Assembly (NCBI RefSeq): GCF_963924675.1
Contig: NC_089221.1
Location: 91,823,835-91,887,834 of the forward strand
Length of the DNA: 64,000 nt
Source of the DNA: Phocoena phocoena
Lineage: Eukaryota > Chordata > Mammalia > Artiodactyla > Phocoenidae
Reading direction: 5' to 3'
Every line of letters begins with the position of its first letter. The stretch's first letter is position 1. The notes beneath the pieces were generated by a model, which did no database searches, was not told where the DNA came from, and saw only the letters and a program-made list of their open reading frames with translations. Both the position numbers and the translations under genes were made by a program. Below, piece after piece: positions 1 to 11,465 of the stretch.

Positions 1-149
1 GGGGTTAAGATCAGTATTCATCTCGGTAAGTTGGGTAGCAGGTTAATTTTTAATTTATTATTTTAATTATTATGTGTTAATTTTCATAAATGCCACATAT
101 ATTATTTTGTGTGTATCAAATACTATATCATTTAACCTTTTTCAAATTT

Positions 150-262
150 GGAGTTCTGGAGTCAGGCATTGAATTTTAGTTTATTCACTGTATGATTTGG
201 GGCAAGTTACTTAACTTTTCTATGTCCCATTTGTTCATTTCTAAAATATGTAGGGACAATTG
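150..262 (+). repeat. MIR fragment
   Basis: Contains the MIR core, with 'ggggcaagttacttaac' followed by the decayed 'tcatttctaaaatatg' that corresponds to the 'catctgtaaaatggg' segment. Old and diverged. Confidence 0.6.
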
Positions 263-732
263 TGCAAGTCCATACACATTTATTTGCATTTCTGATATCC
301 AAAAACTCCAAAATTGACAGCTTTTTTTCATAAGGTTGCTACAAACTCAGTAGGAAGCAAAACTTGACCTGAACTAATCAGAGTCTACTTACAGTCCATA
401 TTTATTCCACTTCATGTGATTATTCATATGTGTGGCTGATTGTATATGATTATATGTGTATGATTATCAGTGATGCCCCAAAAATCCCTCTGGAGGTATT
501 ATATATACTCTTTAATATAACATATTGCCTTTCTAAAATACAAAAATGTGTGAAGTTTACACCCTATCTAACCCCAAGAGATTTGGAAGAGGGTTTTTGG
601 ACTTGTACTTTCTACCTCAGAGGGCTGCTGTGAGGATTAAACATGGGTAATCTACTGCAAGTGCCTATCATATAAATTGCTGGTTGTTACAGACCCCTGA
701 AAAACAAAAACAAACAAAGCAATCAATTTTTT

Positions 733-922
733 TTAACATCTTTATTGAAGTATAATTGCTTTACAATGGTGTGTTAGTTTCTGCTTTATGACAAAGTGAA
801 TCAGCTATAAGTATACATATATCCCCATATCCCCTCCCTCTTGCGTCTCCCTCCCACCCTCCCTATCCCACCCCTCTAGGTGGTCACAAAGCACCGAGCT
901 GATCTCCCTGTGCTATGCGGCT
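733..922 (-). mobile_element. L1 3' end, 5'-truncated, antisense
   Basis: Starts with the complement of a short A tail and 'aacatctttattgaagtata', the complement of the cetartiodactyl L1 3' end, and runs about 190 bp. It is flanked by a perfect 17-bp target-site duplication, aaagcaatcaatttttt, at 716-732 and 923-939. Confidence 0.9.
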
Positions 923-1402
923 AAAGCAATCAATTTTTTACAGGGAGGAATGTGAACGATTTTTAGGGAATTCTTTTTAAAATACTCTTTATATTTATTA
1001 CTGTAATAATTTTTAAATTAGTCCCTGCACCCTTGCTCCAGGGATCTTCTCTTCTGTGACTCTGTTCTTGTTACTTCATCTAGTTTAACTGTGATGACAC
1101 AGAAAACAGCTGCAAGGCAGCTGTGAAGTCCCTTATAAACCAGGCCTGCTTTCACAGAGGGAAACACCTCTCCTAATGGCTCAATACCAGAAAGGGAATC
1201 ATCATACCTGCCCTTGTGGAAGAGTCACAGCCACTGCTATCTGCTGACTGCTTGTGAAGCACGAGTGATGACAACTTAGACTGTGACATTCATGGGGGCT
1301 CCAGTTACTTCAGGAGATTTGTGAAAATCTGAAAAAAATGTCAACTTTAATATTCACTTATTTAAAATAGCTGTTCCACAACATTTTATGGTGGTGGGAC
1401 TC

Positions 1403-1455
<53 letters not shown>
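1403..1455. repeat. (TG)n microsatellite
   Basis: About 26 TG units with a single A interruption (tgtatg) near the middle. Likely polymorphic in length. Confidence 0.95.
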
Positions 1456-1655
1456 TCGCACAGGAGCTGGGGACCCGGAGAAGTGGGGGGTATGTCAGAT
1501 GAGTTAGGCATGGAGGAATTTCATGCCTAAAAGAATCTCAGCTGTAACCATGTATCTGGCTAAGGAGAGGTTTAAATTGGATGACCATGAAATGTGCCTT
1601 CAAGCCAGAAAATTCAATAAGGCTGTGAGTCAGTCACATAAAAAACCTTCTTCCC

Positions 1656-1868
1656 GGGGCTTCCCTGGTGGCGCAGTGGTTGAGAGTCCGCCTGCTGATG
1701 CAGGGGACACAGGCTCGTGCCCCGGTCCGGGAAGATCCCACATGCCGCGGAGCGGCTGGGCCCGTGCGCCATGGCCGCTGAGCCTGCGCGTCCGGAGCCT
1801 GTGCTCCGCAACGGGAGAGGCCACAACAGTGAGAGGCCCGCATACCGCAGAAAGAAAAAAAAAAAAAA
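1656..1868 (+). mobile_element. CHR-type SINE (short cetacean form)
   Basis: A full tRNA-derived SINE. The 5' end 'ggggcttccctggtggcgca' carries the A-box-like region, 'cgtgccccggtccgg' lies in the B-box-like region, the 3' unit is 'gagaggcccgcataccgc', and an A tail follows. A perfect 15-bp duplication, aaaaaccttcttccc, flanks it at 1641-1655 and 1869-1883. Open frames across it on both strands are by-products of the GC-rich SINE. Confidence 0.95.
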
Positions 1869-2005
1869 AAAAACCTTCTTCCCATGATTTCTGCTGCCAA
1901 CTGGCTCTTTGCCATTAACATTCATCAGCAAGTCCCCTTGTGCAGCCAGTCATTTATCATCTCATACCTTGCTCTTAAAGTCCTTATTGAGAACATTGGC
2001 GTTAT

Positions 2006-2045
2006 ATTAACTTAGGCCCACAGTTATATATGGGCCTAAGGTAAT
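2006..2045. repeat. Long hairpin (15-bp stem, one mismatch)
   Basis: The arms attaacttaggccca (2006-2020) and tgggcctaaggtaat (2031-2045) pair at 14 of 15 positions around the 10-nt loop cagttatata. The inner 10 bp are perfect. Confidence 0.8.
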
Positions 2046-2232
2046 CTCTGTCTTCCAAATAAATGAAACATAAAGGCAAAGGTACAGTGATGCCAGCATC
2101 ACCTGAGAGCAAGTAGGGAATTACTTTCCTGGGTGTCTGTCATGAAACTTAACCCTAGACTTGGACATAAAGAATTAGCAGAATAGTGGCATTCTCACTG
2201 ATCTTCCTGAGTTCCAACTATACCCCTCCTGG

Positions 2233-2747
2233 TGTGGTAGATTGTCTGCAAATATAGCTGCCCACAATTCTTCCCATTCCTGTACATGCATGTGGCTTCA
2301 ACATCAACAGATTGAATCTGTTTCCTTCGCCTTGAATCTGCTTGGCCGTGGCTTGCTTTGACCAGTAGAATGCAGTAGAAGTTGTACTGTGTGACTTCCA
2401 AGCCTAGGCTTTAAGAGACCTGGCAGTTTCCATTTTTGCACTCTGGAGATCCTTCCATGTAAAGAAGTCTGGGCTGTCCTACTAGAGAGACCATGAGAAG
2501 AGAGGTCTTGGGGGATGAGAGGCCATGTGGAGGAGAGCCACATTGCCCCCGCCAATGGCCAGCACCTACAGCCAAACATGAGAGTGAGACCCTCTTGATT
2601 ATTCTAGCCCCAGCCAAGCTCCAAGTGGACACTCTGTGAAGCAGAACTGCCAGGCCAACTCGCAGAATCATGAGTAATTATAAGTTAATTTTTCTGAGCC
2701 ATTACATTTTGGGGTAGTTAGTTACACAGCAGTAGGTAACTGAAACA
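2233..2747 (+). mobile_element. MLT1-type MaLR solo LTR
   Basis: Starts tgtggtagattgtctgc and ends ggtaactgaaaca, the TG...CA ends of an ERVL-MaLR MLT1 LTR. The flanking 5-mers cctgg (2228-2232) and cttgg (2748-2752) look like a decayed 5-bp duplication. No internal retroviral sequence is attached. Confidence 0.75.
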
Positions 2748-2755
2748 CTTGGTGT

Positions 2756-2880
2756 GTGACTTGGGCAAATGATTTGACTATTCCAAACCTCAATTTTCTT
2801 AATCTGTAAAATGGGGATTATACAAATGACACTTGCCTCACAGGTTTGTCATGGTGACCAGTAAGATAGGTAAATGTTCC
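2756..2880 (+). repeat. MIR fragment
   Basis: Contains 'acttgggcaaatgatttgac', 'taatctgtaaaatgggga' and the following 'cttgcctcacaggtttgt' block of MIR, directly after the MLT1 LTR. Confidence 0.8.
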
Positions 2881-3521
2881 GGATAAACTGTAAATTGAAT
2901 TTAAAATGCTAGTTGTTTCATTGTTATTCCTTCTTCATCTCCTCCTGAAGAAGCACTTGTTTTTACCTTGGGGCCTTTTGTTATAGTACAGAGGGAAGGC
3001 AGGCCCCTGTGGAGAGTATACGTGCAAAGAAATTCCACCTCAGTCAGGGTATTCAAAACATTTTTTCTTGGTGTTATTTTTTTTCTCTACATTTAACCCT
3101 TTTCCTTTTGACAGTTTGATGTGTATAGTGTATGAGTGTGTTTATTTAGTTGCAAATGTAGAAACATTTCAGTGTTTGCTTGAGAAGAGATTCTCTAAAT
3201 TATTTCATGCAGGTCATATAAATGAAAGGGTTTGGACAGGGAACATACTCTCTTTTCTGTTGTTAAGTATGAAGCAGAGAAAGTATTATTGAAATACGGA
3301 GCTTTACGTAAATGTGAAAGCATGTAGAACAGTGTCTGGAACATAGTAAGAGCTCAGTAGGTGTTAGCTATAGTTATTATAATGAAGCCCTATCACCTTT
3401 CTGTAATGGCTCCACTACCCACACCACCCACTCCAAACCCTCCACAGACATTTGGCTTCATCTCAGGGGTCTGAAGAAGAGGTGAATGGGTAGAGCATCT
3501 CATCAGGTGTGGTTAGCAGTA

Positions 3522-3580
3522 TGGACCACATACTGGTCCAGACTAATAAGACTTCCTTCCACCAGGTAGGAAGTCTTATT
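3522..3580. repeat. Two adjacent perfect hairpins
   Basis: First hairpin: 7-bp stem tggacca/tggtcca with a 5-nt loop (3522-3540). Second hairpin: 13-bp perfect stem aataagacttcct/aggaagtcttatt with a 10-nt loop (3545-3580). No known repeat family is recognised around them. Confidence 0.7.
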
Positions 3581-4082
3581 TTACTTCCCGAATTCCACTT
3601 AAGGGGGCCAAACTGTATCATGACATGTGCTGGCCTACGTCACAGGTAGGAAAGAAAAATATACAGTTGTGGAAAGGGAAAGATGAATAAGAATAAACAA
3701 AGCAGATAAGGCTGTGGGTCAGAGGGAATAATCAAGGACAAAGAAGCCAAGAAAAGGAAGGTAGTGGCTGTCCTTAGAGCATTTCAACCTGCAAGGCCCT
3801 TCTGTTAGTACAATGAACACTAACCGGCCTCTTTCAGAATAGAAAGGTGAGTCTTTGTAAACGTGTTTCAGGAATTTGCATCTGCAGCCTTTACCACAGC
3901 TGCTGATGGTGCATTGCAGAAGCACTCCCCCTCGAGACTTCTGTTCTCGAGTGTGTATGTATATGTGTACAATGGAAGAGGCCGTTTAACGGGAACATAT
4001 TTGAAAACGCTTATGAAAACACATTCAAAATCAGCTTTCGAGAGGGGTGTGGAAATTCTGTACTACCTTACAAGCATTTCTT

Positions 4083-4437
4083 TTTTTTAAAAATTTTATT
4101 TATTTATTTATTTTTGGCTGCATTGGGTCTTCGTTGCTGCGCGCGGGCTTTCTCTAGTTGCAGCAAGCAAGGACTCCTCTTCGTTGCAGTGCGTGGGCTT
4201 CTCATTGCGGTGGCTTCTCTTGTTGTGGAGCACGGGCTCTAGGCGCACAGGCTTCAGTAGTTGTGGTGTGCGGCTTCAGTAGTTTTGGCTCGCGGGCTCT
4301 AGAGCACAGGCTCAGTAGTTGTGGTGCACGGGCTTAGTTGCTCCGTGGCATGTGGGATCTTCCTGGACCAGGGATCGAACCCATGTCCCCTGCATTGGCT
4401 GGTGGATTCTTAACCACTGCGCCACCAGGGAAGCCCC
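4083..4437 (-). mobile_element. CHR-1-like long SINE, antisense
   Basis: About 355 bp. Begins with T/ATTT-rich tail complement and 'ggctgcattgggtcttcgtt', has internally repetitive 'ctcagtagttgtggtgcacg' units, and ends in 'gcgccaccagggaagcccc', the complement of the tRNA-like head. The duplication acaagcatttctt lies at 4070-4082 and 4438-4450. Confidence 0.92.
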
Positions 4438-4654
4438 ACAAGCATTTCTTAATGTGGCATATGCAGTGAGAACATCTGTTAAATGGCTTCAAAGGTGTGC
4501 AGGGTCCCATAAGGGTCATGGTAATAAGCAAATGGTCCCAGCCAAAATGCTTTCTCTCCCAGGGTTCACACACATTTCTGTTCATGGGGCTGCCAAGTTT
4601 GGGGGCACCATGTTGGTCAAAGACAGTTATATTTGCCAAAAGAATTGTCTCAAG

Positions 4655-4770
4655 CTGCCGGGTCCCCGAGGGCCAGGCCCGCCGCAGCCTGGAGCTCACC
4701 TTCACCTTCTCCCCGAGGCCCTTCCACAGCCTGAGCTGCTCTGATGTCTCCCGGCTGCCAATAGGCCGTT
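4655..4770. other. Local GC-rich island, origin unknown
   Basis: An isolated block rich in G and C (ccgggtccccgagggcc, ggcccgccgcagcctgg) inside AT-rich intron, with several CpGs. No SINE signature is present. On the minus strand it reads open as part of a 123-codon frame (4334-4705) that also crosses the neighbouring SINE. It could be a decayed retrocopy or an old regulatory patch. Confidence 0.35.
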
Positions 4771-5385
4771 CTCTAGGCTCAACTTAATAAACAAGCTCAA
4801 AATACGGTATTAATAACAAGGTAACATTTAATGTTATTTCTCTTCTACCCAGCATTTGATTTTAGCTGTGAACTTCTGTAACTCAAGGGAAGAATTCAAT
4901 GAAAGAACTTCATTCTTAGGGCCTTGGGGAAGGGTGTATACAGGGAGAGACCCTTCGAGTGTCCATAAAATCATGTCTTTAAAAAAAGTCCACTAAAATG
5001 CTGGCAGTGTATTATTCTTCACATTGTACCTCATGAGCTGTGTCCCTTTTATAAAGAAAAAAGTAAACCTTTTAAAATCGAGAAAGTCAAACTCCAAATG
5101 CAGCCATAGACTTCACCAACGTGTGATACAACCCAGGCCTCCCCGTCCAAAAAAGGGTGTTCTTTCCTTTGTCCCACACAGGACTATAAATGAAATTTCT
5201 CATCTGGCAATACATATACTTTTAAAATCATCATTTATTTGTTGTGATTTTGAAGATGTTGCTAGGATCAGATTAGGCAAATGTGACCGTAAAGATAAGT
5301 TCATGCCGAGTTTTTGTCTTGTAGACTGTCCTGGGTCTTAGCAGCTGTAACTCATGGGCAGCCTCACCGCAAAACCTGCTCAGTG

Positions 5386-5589
5386 GGGACTTCCCTGGCG
5401 GTCCAGTGATTAAGACTTTGCCTTCCAATGCAGGGGGTGCGGGTTCGATTCCTGGTCTGGGAGCTGGGATCCCACATGCCTCACGGCCAATAAACCAAAA
5501 CATAAAACAGAAGCAATATTGTTAACAAAGTCAATAAAGACTTTAGAAATGGTCCATATCAAAAAATCTTAAAAAAAAGAAAAAAAAAG
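5386..5589 (+). mobile_element. CHR-type SINE with alternative 3' unit
   Basis: The tRNA-like head 'gggtgcgggttcgattcctgg' is followed by 'cacatgcctcacggcca' and a 3' unit containing 'cagaagcaatattg', 'caataaagactttag' and an A-rich tail. The duplication acctgctcagtg (5374-5385) / acctgctcaatg (5590-5601) has one mismatch. It belongs to the same subtype as the copy at 44465. Confidence 0.9.
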
Positions 5590-5806
5590 ACCTGCTCAAT
5601 GACTGCTCCGAGTTTGAATATTGCTTTTTTCCTGTTTCACTTTACCCTGCTCTGCTTCCCTCAGAAAGGAAGAGAAGAATCAGAAGTGAAATCCCTATTT
5701 ATCCCTTTGTCTTTAGGTAAAACTGCACAGAAATCATCACAGAAGAGGGGGTGACTAGCCTCTGCCCAGTGTCTTGCTGGGGCTAGAAACTTAGGTCTTA
5801 CTGTGG

Positions 5807-5838
5807 AAGGAAAGAAGGAAGGAAGGAAGGAAGGAGAG
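5807..5838. repeat. (GAAG)n microsatellite
   Basis: Short tandem ggaa/gaag repeat, about seven units with slight interruptions. Confidence 0.85.
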
Positions 5839-8009
5839 GACCCTTTCCCAGTTCCCAGTTAGTGTTGACTCCCCGACATCACTATATTGGCCTCATTTTA
5901 TTCTTGTTCTTGCTTCCTTGCCCCAACTATCTTTTCCACTTTTGATATATACAGGAAGACCTTTATTACAACATTCTTCAGCTTTGTCTTTTCCAGGTTA
6001 AGCGATTTGTTTCATTTAGCTTTCCTCATAGGTCCTATTCTCTAGCTTTTACAATTAGCTATTTTTCTCTCACTTAAATCCCCAGGGCTGAGGAATATTA
6101 AGTGGGCTTCCAGTAGGGATCTGCCCTCACCTGAGAGTAATTATACAATTGATTCGTTCTTGAGCCATTTGTGCTATTTATTCCCAGTAACCAGGAGAGC
6201 TGACCCTTGTAGGATGTTCCTGGTGACCGTGAGAGATGGGGCAGGCACTGAGGAGGGGTTGGACGTCAACAGTAAATCAGAGCCCCAGACAGTGTGAACT
6301 TTTACCTGTTATGTACAGTATATGTAGCACAAAATGGATTAGTTAAAAATTGAATCTATGTTGCAAGCCTTCTTTACTAGAGAGTAATAAGTCAAATACA
6401 AGATTGACAAGGTCAGGATCAAATGCTATGCCTTCATTTGTGTAGTTGCTTTGGAGATTTCTTTAAAGATCATCCCTTCTTGTCTTTCTCTCCTTTCCTG
6501 TGAGCACTGAGATCTAAGGACTTTACAGTAATGATTTTTTAAGGTGACAATTTTATAATGCCAGGAAAAAAACATTAAAGAGGAAATCCTTAATATGTAA
6601 AACAAAGCATTTATTCCTAATATCAATATAAAGGCTAAAGTTTTAAGAATCTGGGGTCTGTATGCATCACAGCTGAAGGCAGTGTATCAAATCTGAAAAA
6701 TAAAAGATGTCAGGGGTCATTGAACCTACAGCTGTCATTCTGTGTCAGGGTCTGACAGTCTGGGGAAGCATTTATGAATTCCCTTTCACTTGAGGATATC
6801 ACTGCCTTTCTTTGTTACTTAGACTGTATTCTTGTGTCTGGTTTTATTTAAGATTTAAACAAAATGTTTACCTTGGAAAGTTTTTCTGATGTGAAGCCAG
6901 TTGTGTCTGAAACCATGATATTTTCACGAGTTATGTGTCCTTATCAAGCACAGCTCTTCCCCATATGTTCTTCCTGCCGAGGTTATGCACCAGAAAGGAG
7001 AAGAAAGGAGAGGCAGACCCATTGCCCCGCTAATAGCATGGCGCTGCCTGCCTGCCCACCCCAGGGACTCTACATCTCTCAAAAAAGGGCTCTAAGCCTC
7101 AGCATAATTAAAAACTTTTGGAAGCTAATAGTAGGCAAATGACAGAAACATCCTGTTGTGAGATGTCTTATGTGTTCCTCATTTTATTTACAGCAGTGGT
7201 GAAATCCACACTTCAGTTCTGTTACTTTCCAGGCACTTTTCATTTTCCTTCCTTCCTCCAGCCCCTTTCCACCTTCCCACATAATGGCCAGATTCCAGCC
7301 CATAGGACTCCTGAAGAAGGTCACAAAAGCCACAGCTATTTGTTGGCTCTCTCCCAGTGATTGCCCCGGAGTGAGGCAGCTGGCCCTCTGTCTCAGAAAG
7401 CTCTCCCTCGGCATTGCAGACACTGCAGGACATTTGGCACGAACACAGAAGCCCCATGTGTCTTACAGCCTCGGAGGTAGCATCTTCCAACTCTGAGAGA
7501 GCAGATCTGGAGAGAGAGAATGTGAGGAGGATCTGTTTGTTTGAATTCTAGCCAATTTAATAGTAGCTCAAGTGTTTAAAAAAAATAAATCTTTAAAAAA
7601 AAATCCTTGGGGAATGAACCAACTCTAAGTGAATGTCAGAATGTATTCATATTGAACATGTGGTCTCGCTCATCTGTCAAAGGAGGTGGTGCGACTAGAT
7701 ATCTCTAAGATACCTCTTCTAGCTCTCAGTTCAGCTGTAGAGCAGTCAAAGTGGGATCATAATGGACACAGATACCTGCAGACCCTCAGGGAGAGAGGTT
7801 TCATCAAAGCTGAGAAAAGGAGGGTGAAGGAAGGACTGGACCAGTTACTACAAATTATATCATGTTCCCTAGACCCCATTTATGACTCAGAGAGACAAAG
7901 AAAGTGGCTCCAGCCTTTCTGGAGAGTGGGGATGAAAAAGGAACCATATTCCAAGGTGGTCATTCAGGGAGATTGACTGGTTTAAGATTATGCATCATGT
8001 CATGTTACA

Positions 8010-8180
8010 GTTAAATATGCAGCTCCACCCTTGGCTCGCCCTGACCTTGGATAAGTTACTTAAATGCTTTGAGCCTCAGTTTCCTCATCTACAGCTGTAA
8101 TTCCTTTATAGGGTTATTGTGAGGATAAGTGACATAAAGCAATCTAAAGCCCACTTTAACATTATTATTGTTGTTATTAT
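8010..8180 (+). repeat. MIR
   Basis: Well-preserved core: 'ccttggataagttacttaaa', 'gagcctcagtttcctcatct', and the 'agggttattgtgaggataa' block. Confidence 0.85.
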
Positions 8181-8528
8181 TGCCATTGGGTCATTGGCCT
8201 AGAAACCAATTCAAGTCCTCCAGTATAGAGAATTATAATACTAAGTGAGCCATTAACTTAAAAGAGCTATAATAATTGATGAACAAAAGAAGCTTTTTCA
8301 TTAGTGAAATAAAAGAGCCAGGAATCAGTAGGAACATTAAGGAGATAGATGGGTTTTGAGCTCCAGTAATGAAACCAGGCATTGGTTTGACGGCCAAACA
8401 CCATACAGATGGCCACCCATCCCATCCTTCCTTTGATTATCCTCAAGGTTGTATGGTCTAGATGTGGAACATACAGCTGTTACCCAAATAAATCTGGGGT
8501 CCACACGACCCAGTCTTGCTTCCTTCTT

Positions 8529-9399
8529 TTTTTTTTTGTTGTTGTTTTGGTGATTTTATTTTTATTTTCTCAACATCTTTATTGCAGTATAATTGCTTTA
8601 CAATGGTGTGTTAGTTTCTGCTTTATGACAAAGTGAATCAGCTATACATATACATATATCCCCATATCTCTTCCCTCTTGCGTCTCCCTCCCACCCTCCC
8701 TATCCCACCCCTCTAGGTGGTCACAAAGCACTGAGCTGATCTCCCTGTGCTGTGCGGCTGCTTCCCACTTGCTATTTTACATTTGGTAGTGTATATATGT
8801 CCATGTCACTCTCTCACTTCGTCCCATCTTATTCTTCCCTCTCCCCATGTCCTCAAGTCCATTCTCTACGTCTGTATCTTTATTCTTGTCCTGCCCCTAG
8901 GTTCTTCAGAACCATTTTTTTTTTTTTTTAGATTCCATATATATGTGTTAGCATACGGTATTTGTTTTTCTCTCTCTGACTTACTTCACTCTGTATGACA
9001 GACTCTAGGTCCATCCACCTCACTACAAATAACTCAATTTCATTTCTTTTTATGGCTGAGTGATATTCCATTATATATATTTGCCACATCTTCTTTATCC
9101 ATTCATCTGTCGATGGACACTTAGGTTGCTTCCATGTCCTAGCTACTGTAAATAGAGCTGCACTGAACATTGTGGTACATGACTCTTTGAATTCTGGTTT
9201 TCTCAGGGTATATGCCTAGTAGTGGGATTGCTAGGTCATATGGTAGTTCTATTTTTAGTTTTTTAAGGAACCTCCATACTGTTCTCCATGGTGGCTGTAC
9301 TAATTTACATTCCCAACAGTGCAAGAGGGTTCCCTTTTTTCCACACCCCCTCCAGCATTTATCGTTTGTAGATTTTTTGATGATGCCCATTCTGACTCT
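8529..9399 (-). mobile_element. L1 3' portion, 5'-truncated, antisense
   Basis: Begins with T-rich tail complement and the L1 3' end complement, then the reverse strand of the ORF2 C-terminus. The minus-strand reading includes the GTLLHC cysteine region and [11 protein letters not shown], with frame breaks. It stops abruptly after 'cccattctgact', where other L1 copies continue with 'ggtgtgagatga'. A short cttccttc at each end may be the target duplication. Confidence 0.9.
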
Positions 9400-9612
9400 T
9401 TCTTCCTTCAAAGAAATTCAATCCAGGAACTCTTGAAGGACATCAAAAGAGATCCAGCTCATAACCTACAACTACAGTTTTAATAATTCCAATGTCTCGG
9501 TATCTTTTCCCTCGTAGCTACCCAATATCTCTCTCCTCATCCCTCACTTTCAGTTCTCAACTAAACCTCTTTCCAGGCCTTCAGGCTCTTTGTTCTTTCT
9601 TCCTTCTCCTTG

Positions 9613-9812
9613 CAGGAATGTGCAAACTATGGTCTTCCAGCCAAATTTGACCTATAACCTATTTTGTACAGTCCTCAAGATAATAATGGCTTTAATATTT
9701 GTAAAGTGTTGTACAAAAATAAAAAAGTATTTGTGACAGAGAGCACATGTGGCCCTCAAAGCCTAAAATATTTATTACCTGGCTTTTTAAAGAAAATGTT
9801 TACCAACACCTG
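9613..9812. mobile_element. Non-autonomous hAT-like DNA transposon
   Basis: Ends caggaatgtgcaaact... and ...gtttaccaacacctg form imperfect inverted repeats of the mammalian family whose body reads roughly 'ggccaaattt...' and 'acatgtggccctc...aaagcctaaaat'. No transposase is present. A clear 8-bp duplication is not visible. Confidence 0.6.
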
Positions 9813-10214
9813 TTCTACACCACTTCCTTTCCTCTATTACTCATAGACCTTGTTTGTTTCTAATTCCACATCTATCTTTCTTGGTTATTCACCTGCCTTA
9901 TTAACCTAATCTGCAAATACACAGTGGGCATGGGGTAGAGAAGAGAAGAAGCTGTAAACTCGTAGACGCGAGTTTAACAGTTTTTGTCCCTGTCACACCA
10001 CGATTCCAGCAGTAATGTGAAAAAAGAGGTGGTTCTTTCATTATCAACCATAGTAATTATGTTATGTTAAACTTCTCCTGATAAAAATGCTCTATTTCTT
10101 TCTTCTTCTCCTTCTCTCTTTCCCATTCTCTCTTATTTCTCTACTTTCTTCATTTGCTGAGAAATTTACTGAAAATGAGTTATTACCTATTCCCTTTAAA
10201 GACATAGGCATCTT

Positions 10215-10335
10215 TTCTTTCCTTCCCTTTTCTTTACTTTTCTCCTTCCCTTCCCTCCCCTCCTCTCTTCTCCTCTCTCTCTTTCTCTCTCTCTCTTCCT
10301 ATTTCCCTCTTTCTTTCCTTCCATTTCTTTCTTTT
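10215..10335 (+). repeat. Polypyrimidine tract
   Basis: About 120 nt of almost uninterrupted C and T (cttcccttccctcccctcct, tctctctctttctctctctc) on the + strand, just before an L1 tail. Sequences of this kind can form triplex (H-DNA), and on the MCC-sense strand they resemble an extended splice-acceptor tract. Confidence 0.85.
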
Positions 10336-10809
10336 TAAAATTTTTATTGGAGTATAGTTGTTTACAATGGTGTGCTAGTTTCAGGTATACAGCAAAGTGA
10401 TTCAGTTATACATTTACATATGTCCACTCGTTTTTAGATCCTTTTCCCATATAGGTCATTACAGAGTATTGAGTAGAGTTCCCTGTGCTATATAGTAGGT
10501 CCTTATAAGTGATATCATATGATATTTTTCTTTCTCTGACTTACTGCATTCAGTGTGACAATCTCTAGGTTCATCCATGTTGCTGCAAATGGCATTATTT
10601 TGTTCTTTTTTATGGCTGAGTAGTATTCCATTGTATATATGTACCACATCTTCTTTATCCACTCCTCTGTGGATAAGCATTTAGGTTGCTTCCATGTATT
10701 GGCTATTGTAAATAGTACTACAGTGAACATAGGGGTGCATGTATCTTTTCAAATTATGGTTTCCTCCGGATATATGCCCAGGAGTGGGATTGCTGGATTG
10801 TATGATAGT
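10335..10809 (-). mobile_element. L1 3' portion, 5'-truncated, antisense
   Basis: Complement of the L1 3' end (ttttattggagtatagttg) through the ORF2 C-terminus. The minus strand reads [19 protein letters not shown] in one frame. The duplication catttctttcttt lies at 10322-10334 and 10810-10822. It is more diverged than the copy at 8529. Confidence 0.88.
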
Positions 10810-10825
10810 CATTTCTTTCTTTCTT

Positions 10826-11440
10826 GTTTCTTTGAACAAATATCTATTGAGGACCTACAGTGCATTATGCACTGAGAATCCAGGGACAAATAAGATGTGA
10901 TATTTGTCATGGAAACACTTAGCTGGGGAGACAGATAAGTAAATGAACAACTGCACTGTAGAGTGTTAAGCGCCTGTGATAAAAATGAGATCAAGATGTT
11001 GTGGCCTGACTGGGGATGCGGTGAAGAGGAAACTCAGAGAATGTTGAAACAAAGACAGAGCCAGGCCGAAAAGAGGGGACAAGGCAATAGAGGCAGGGTT
11101 GGCAACACATACAAAGGCTCAGAGATGAGAGACGTGAAAAACATAGAGAAAGTATAATATTGGAGAGAGTCAGGAGAGAATAGCGGGAACCAGATGCCAA
11201 AGGGCCTGAGATTCTGAAGGAATCTGTACATTTTCCTAAGGACAGTGGAGATCTATTTAGTAATTTGAAGCAGAGAAATAAAATATCTGGATTTGTCTCT
11301 AACAAAGAATGCTGAGGCTATATGGAGGCAAATGCTAGACTGGAAATAGAGAGACCAGTCAGGGGGCTGTCACAGAGACTGGGTGAGAAAAGATGAGGGT
11401 ATACATGAAGACAGCATCAGCAGTGATGGCCCAGATGTGA
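10826..11440 (-). repeat. L2 fragment, antisense
   Basis: Begins 'gaacaaatatctattgagga' and continues through the complement of the L2 3' half, including 'caaagggcctgag' and 'accagtcagggggctgt' segments. Heavily decayed. Confidence 0.55.
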
Positions 11441-11465
11441 TAAAGTGACCATCAATAATAACAGC

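Noticed and set aside
1403..1455. Microsatellites as possible CRISPR-like or regulatory arrays.
   Set aside because: Simple dinucleotide repeats with no spacer structure, in a mammalian intron.
1656..1868. tRNA-like A- and B-box sequences in the SINEs, which could be mistaken for tRNA genes.
   Set aside because: The cloverleaf is not maintained and the sequence continues into the SINE body and A tail; these are tRNA-derived retroposons.
1614..1931. Several 60-130 codon open frames over CHR SINEs (for example at 1614-1931, 22401-22838, 27845-28249, 50787-51274, 59545-59858).
   Set aside because: They all encode the same handful of SINE-derived phrases in different frames; the openness comes from the GC-rich, stop-poor SINE body, not from selection.
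7686..7976. A 96-codon frame with a charged, protein-like composition.
   Set aside because: No family recognised, no clear acceptor or donor at its edges, and no supporting neighbours.
9605..9820. An 8-bp duplication for the hAT-like element at 9613-9812.
   Set aside because: The flanking 8-mers tctccttg and ttctacac do not match well enough to claim.
10810..10822. The CATTTCTTTCTTT repeats near 10.3 and 10.8 kb as part of one long simple repeat.
   Set aside because: They bracket an L1 tail exactly and are better explained as its target-site duplication.
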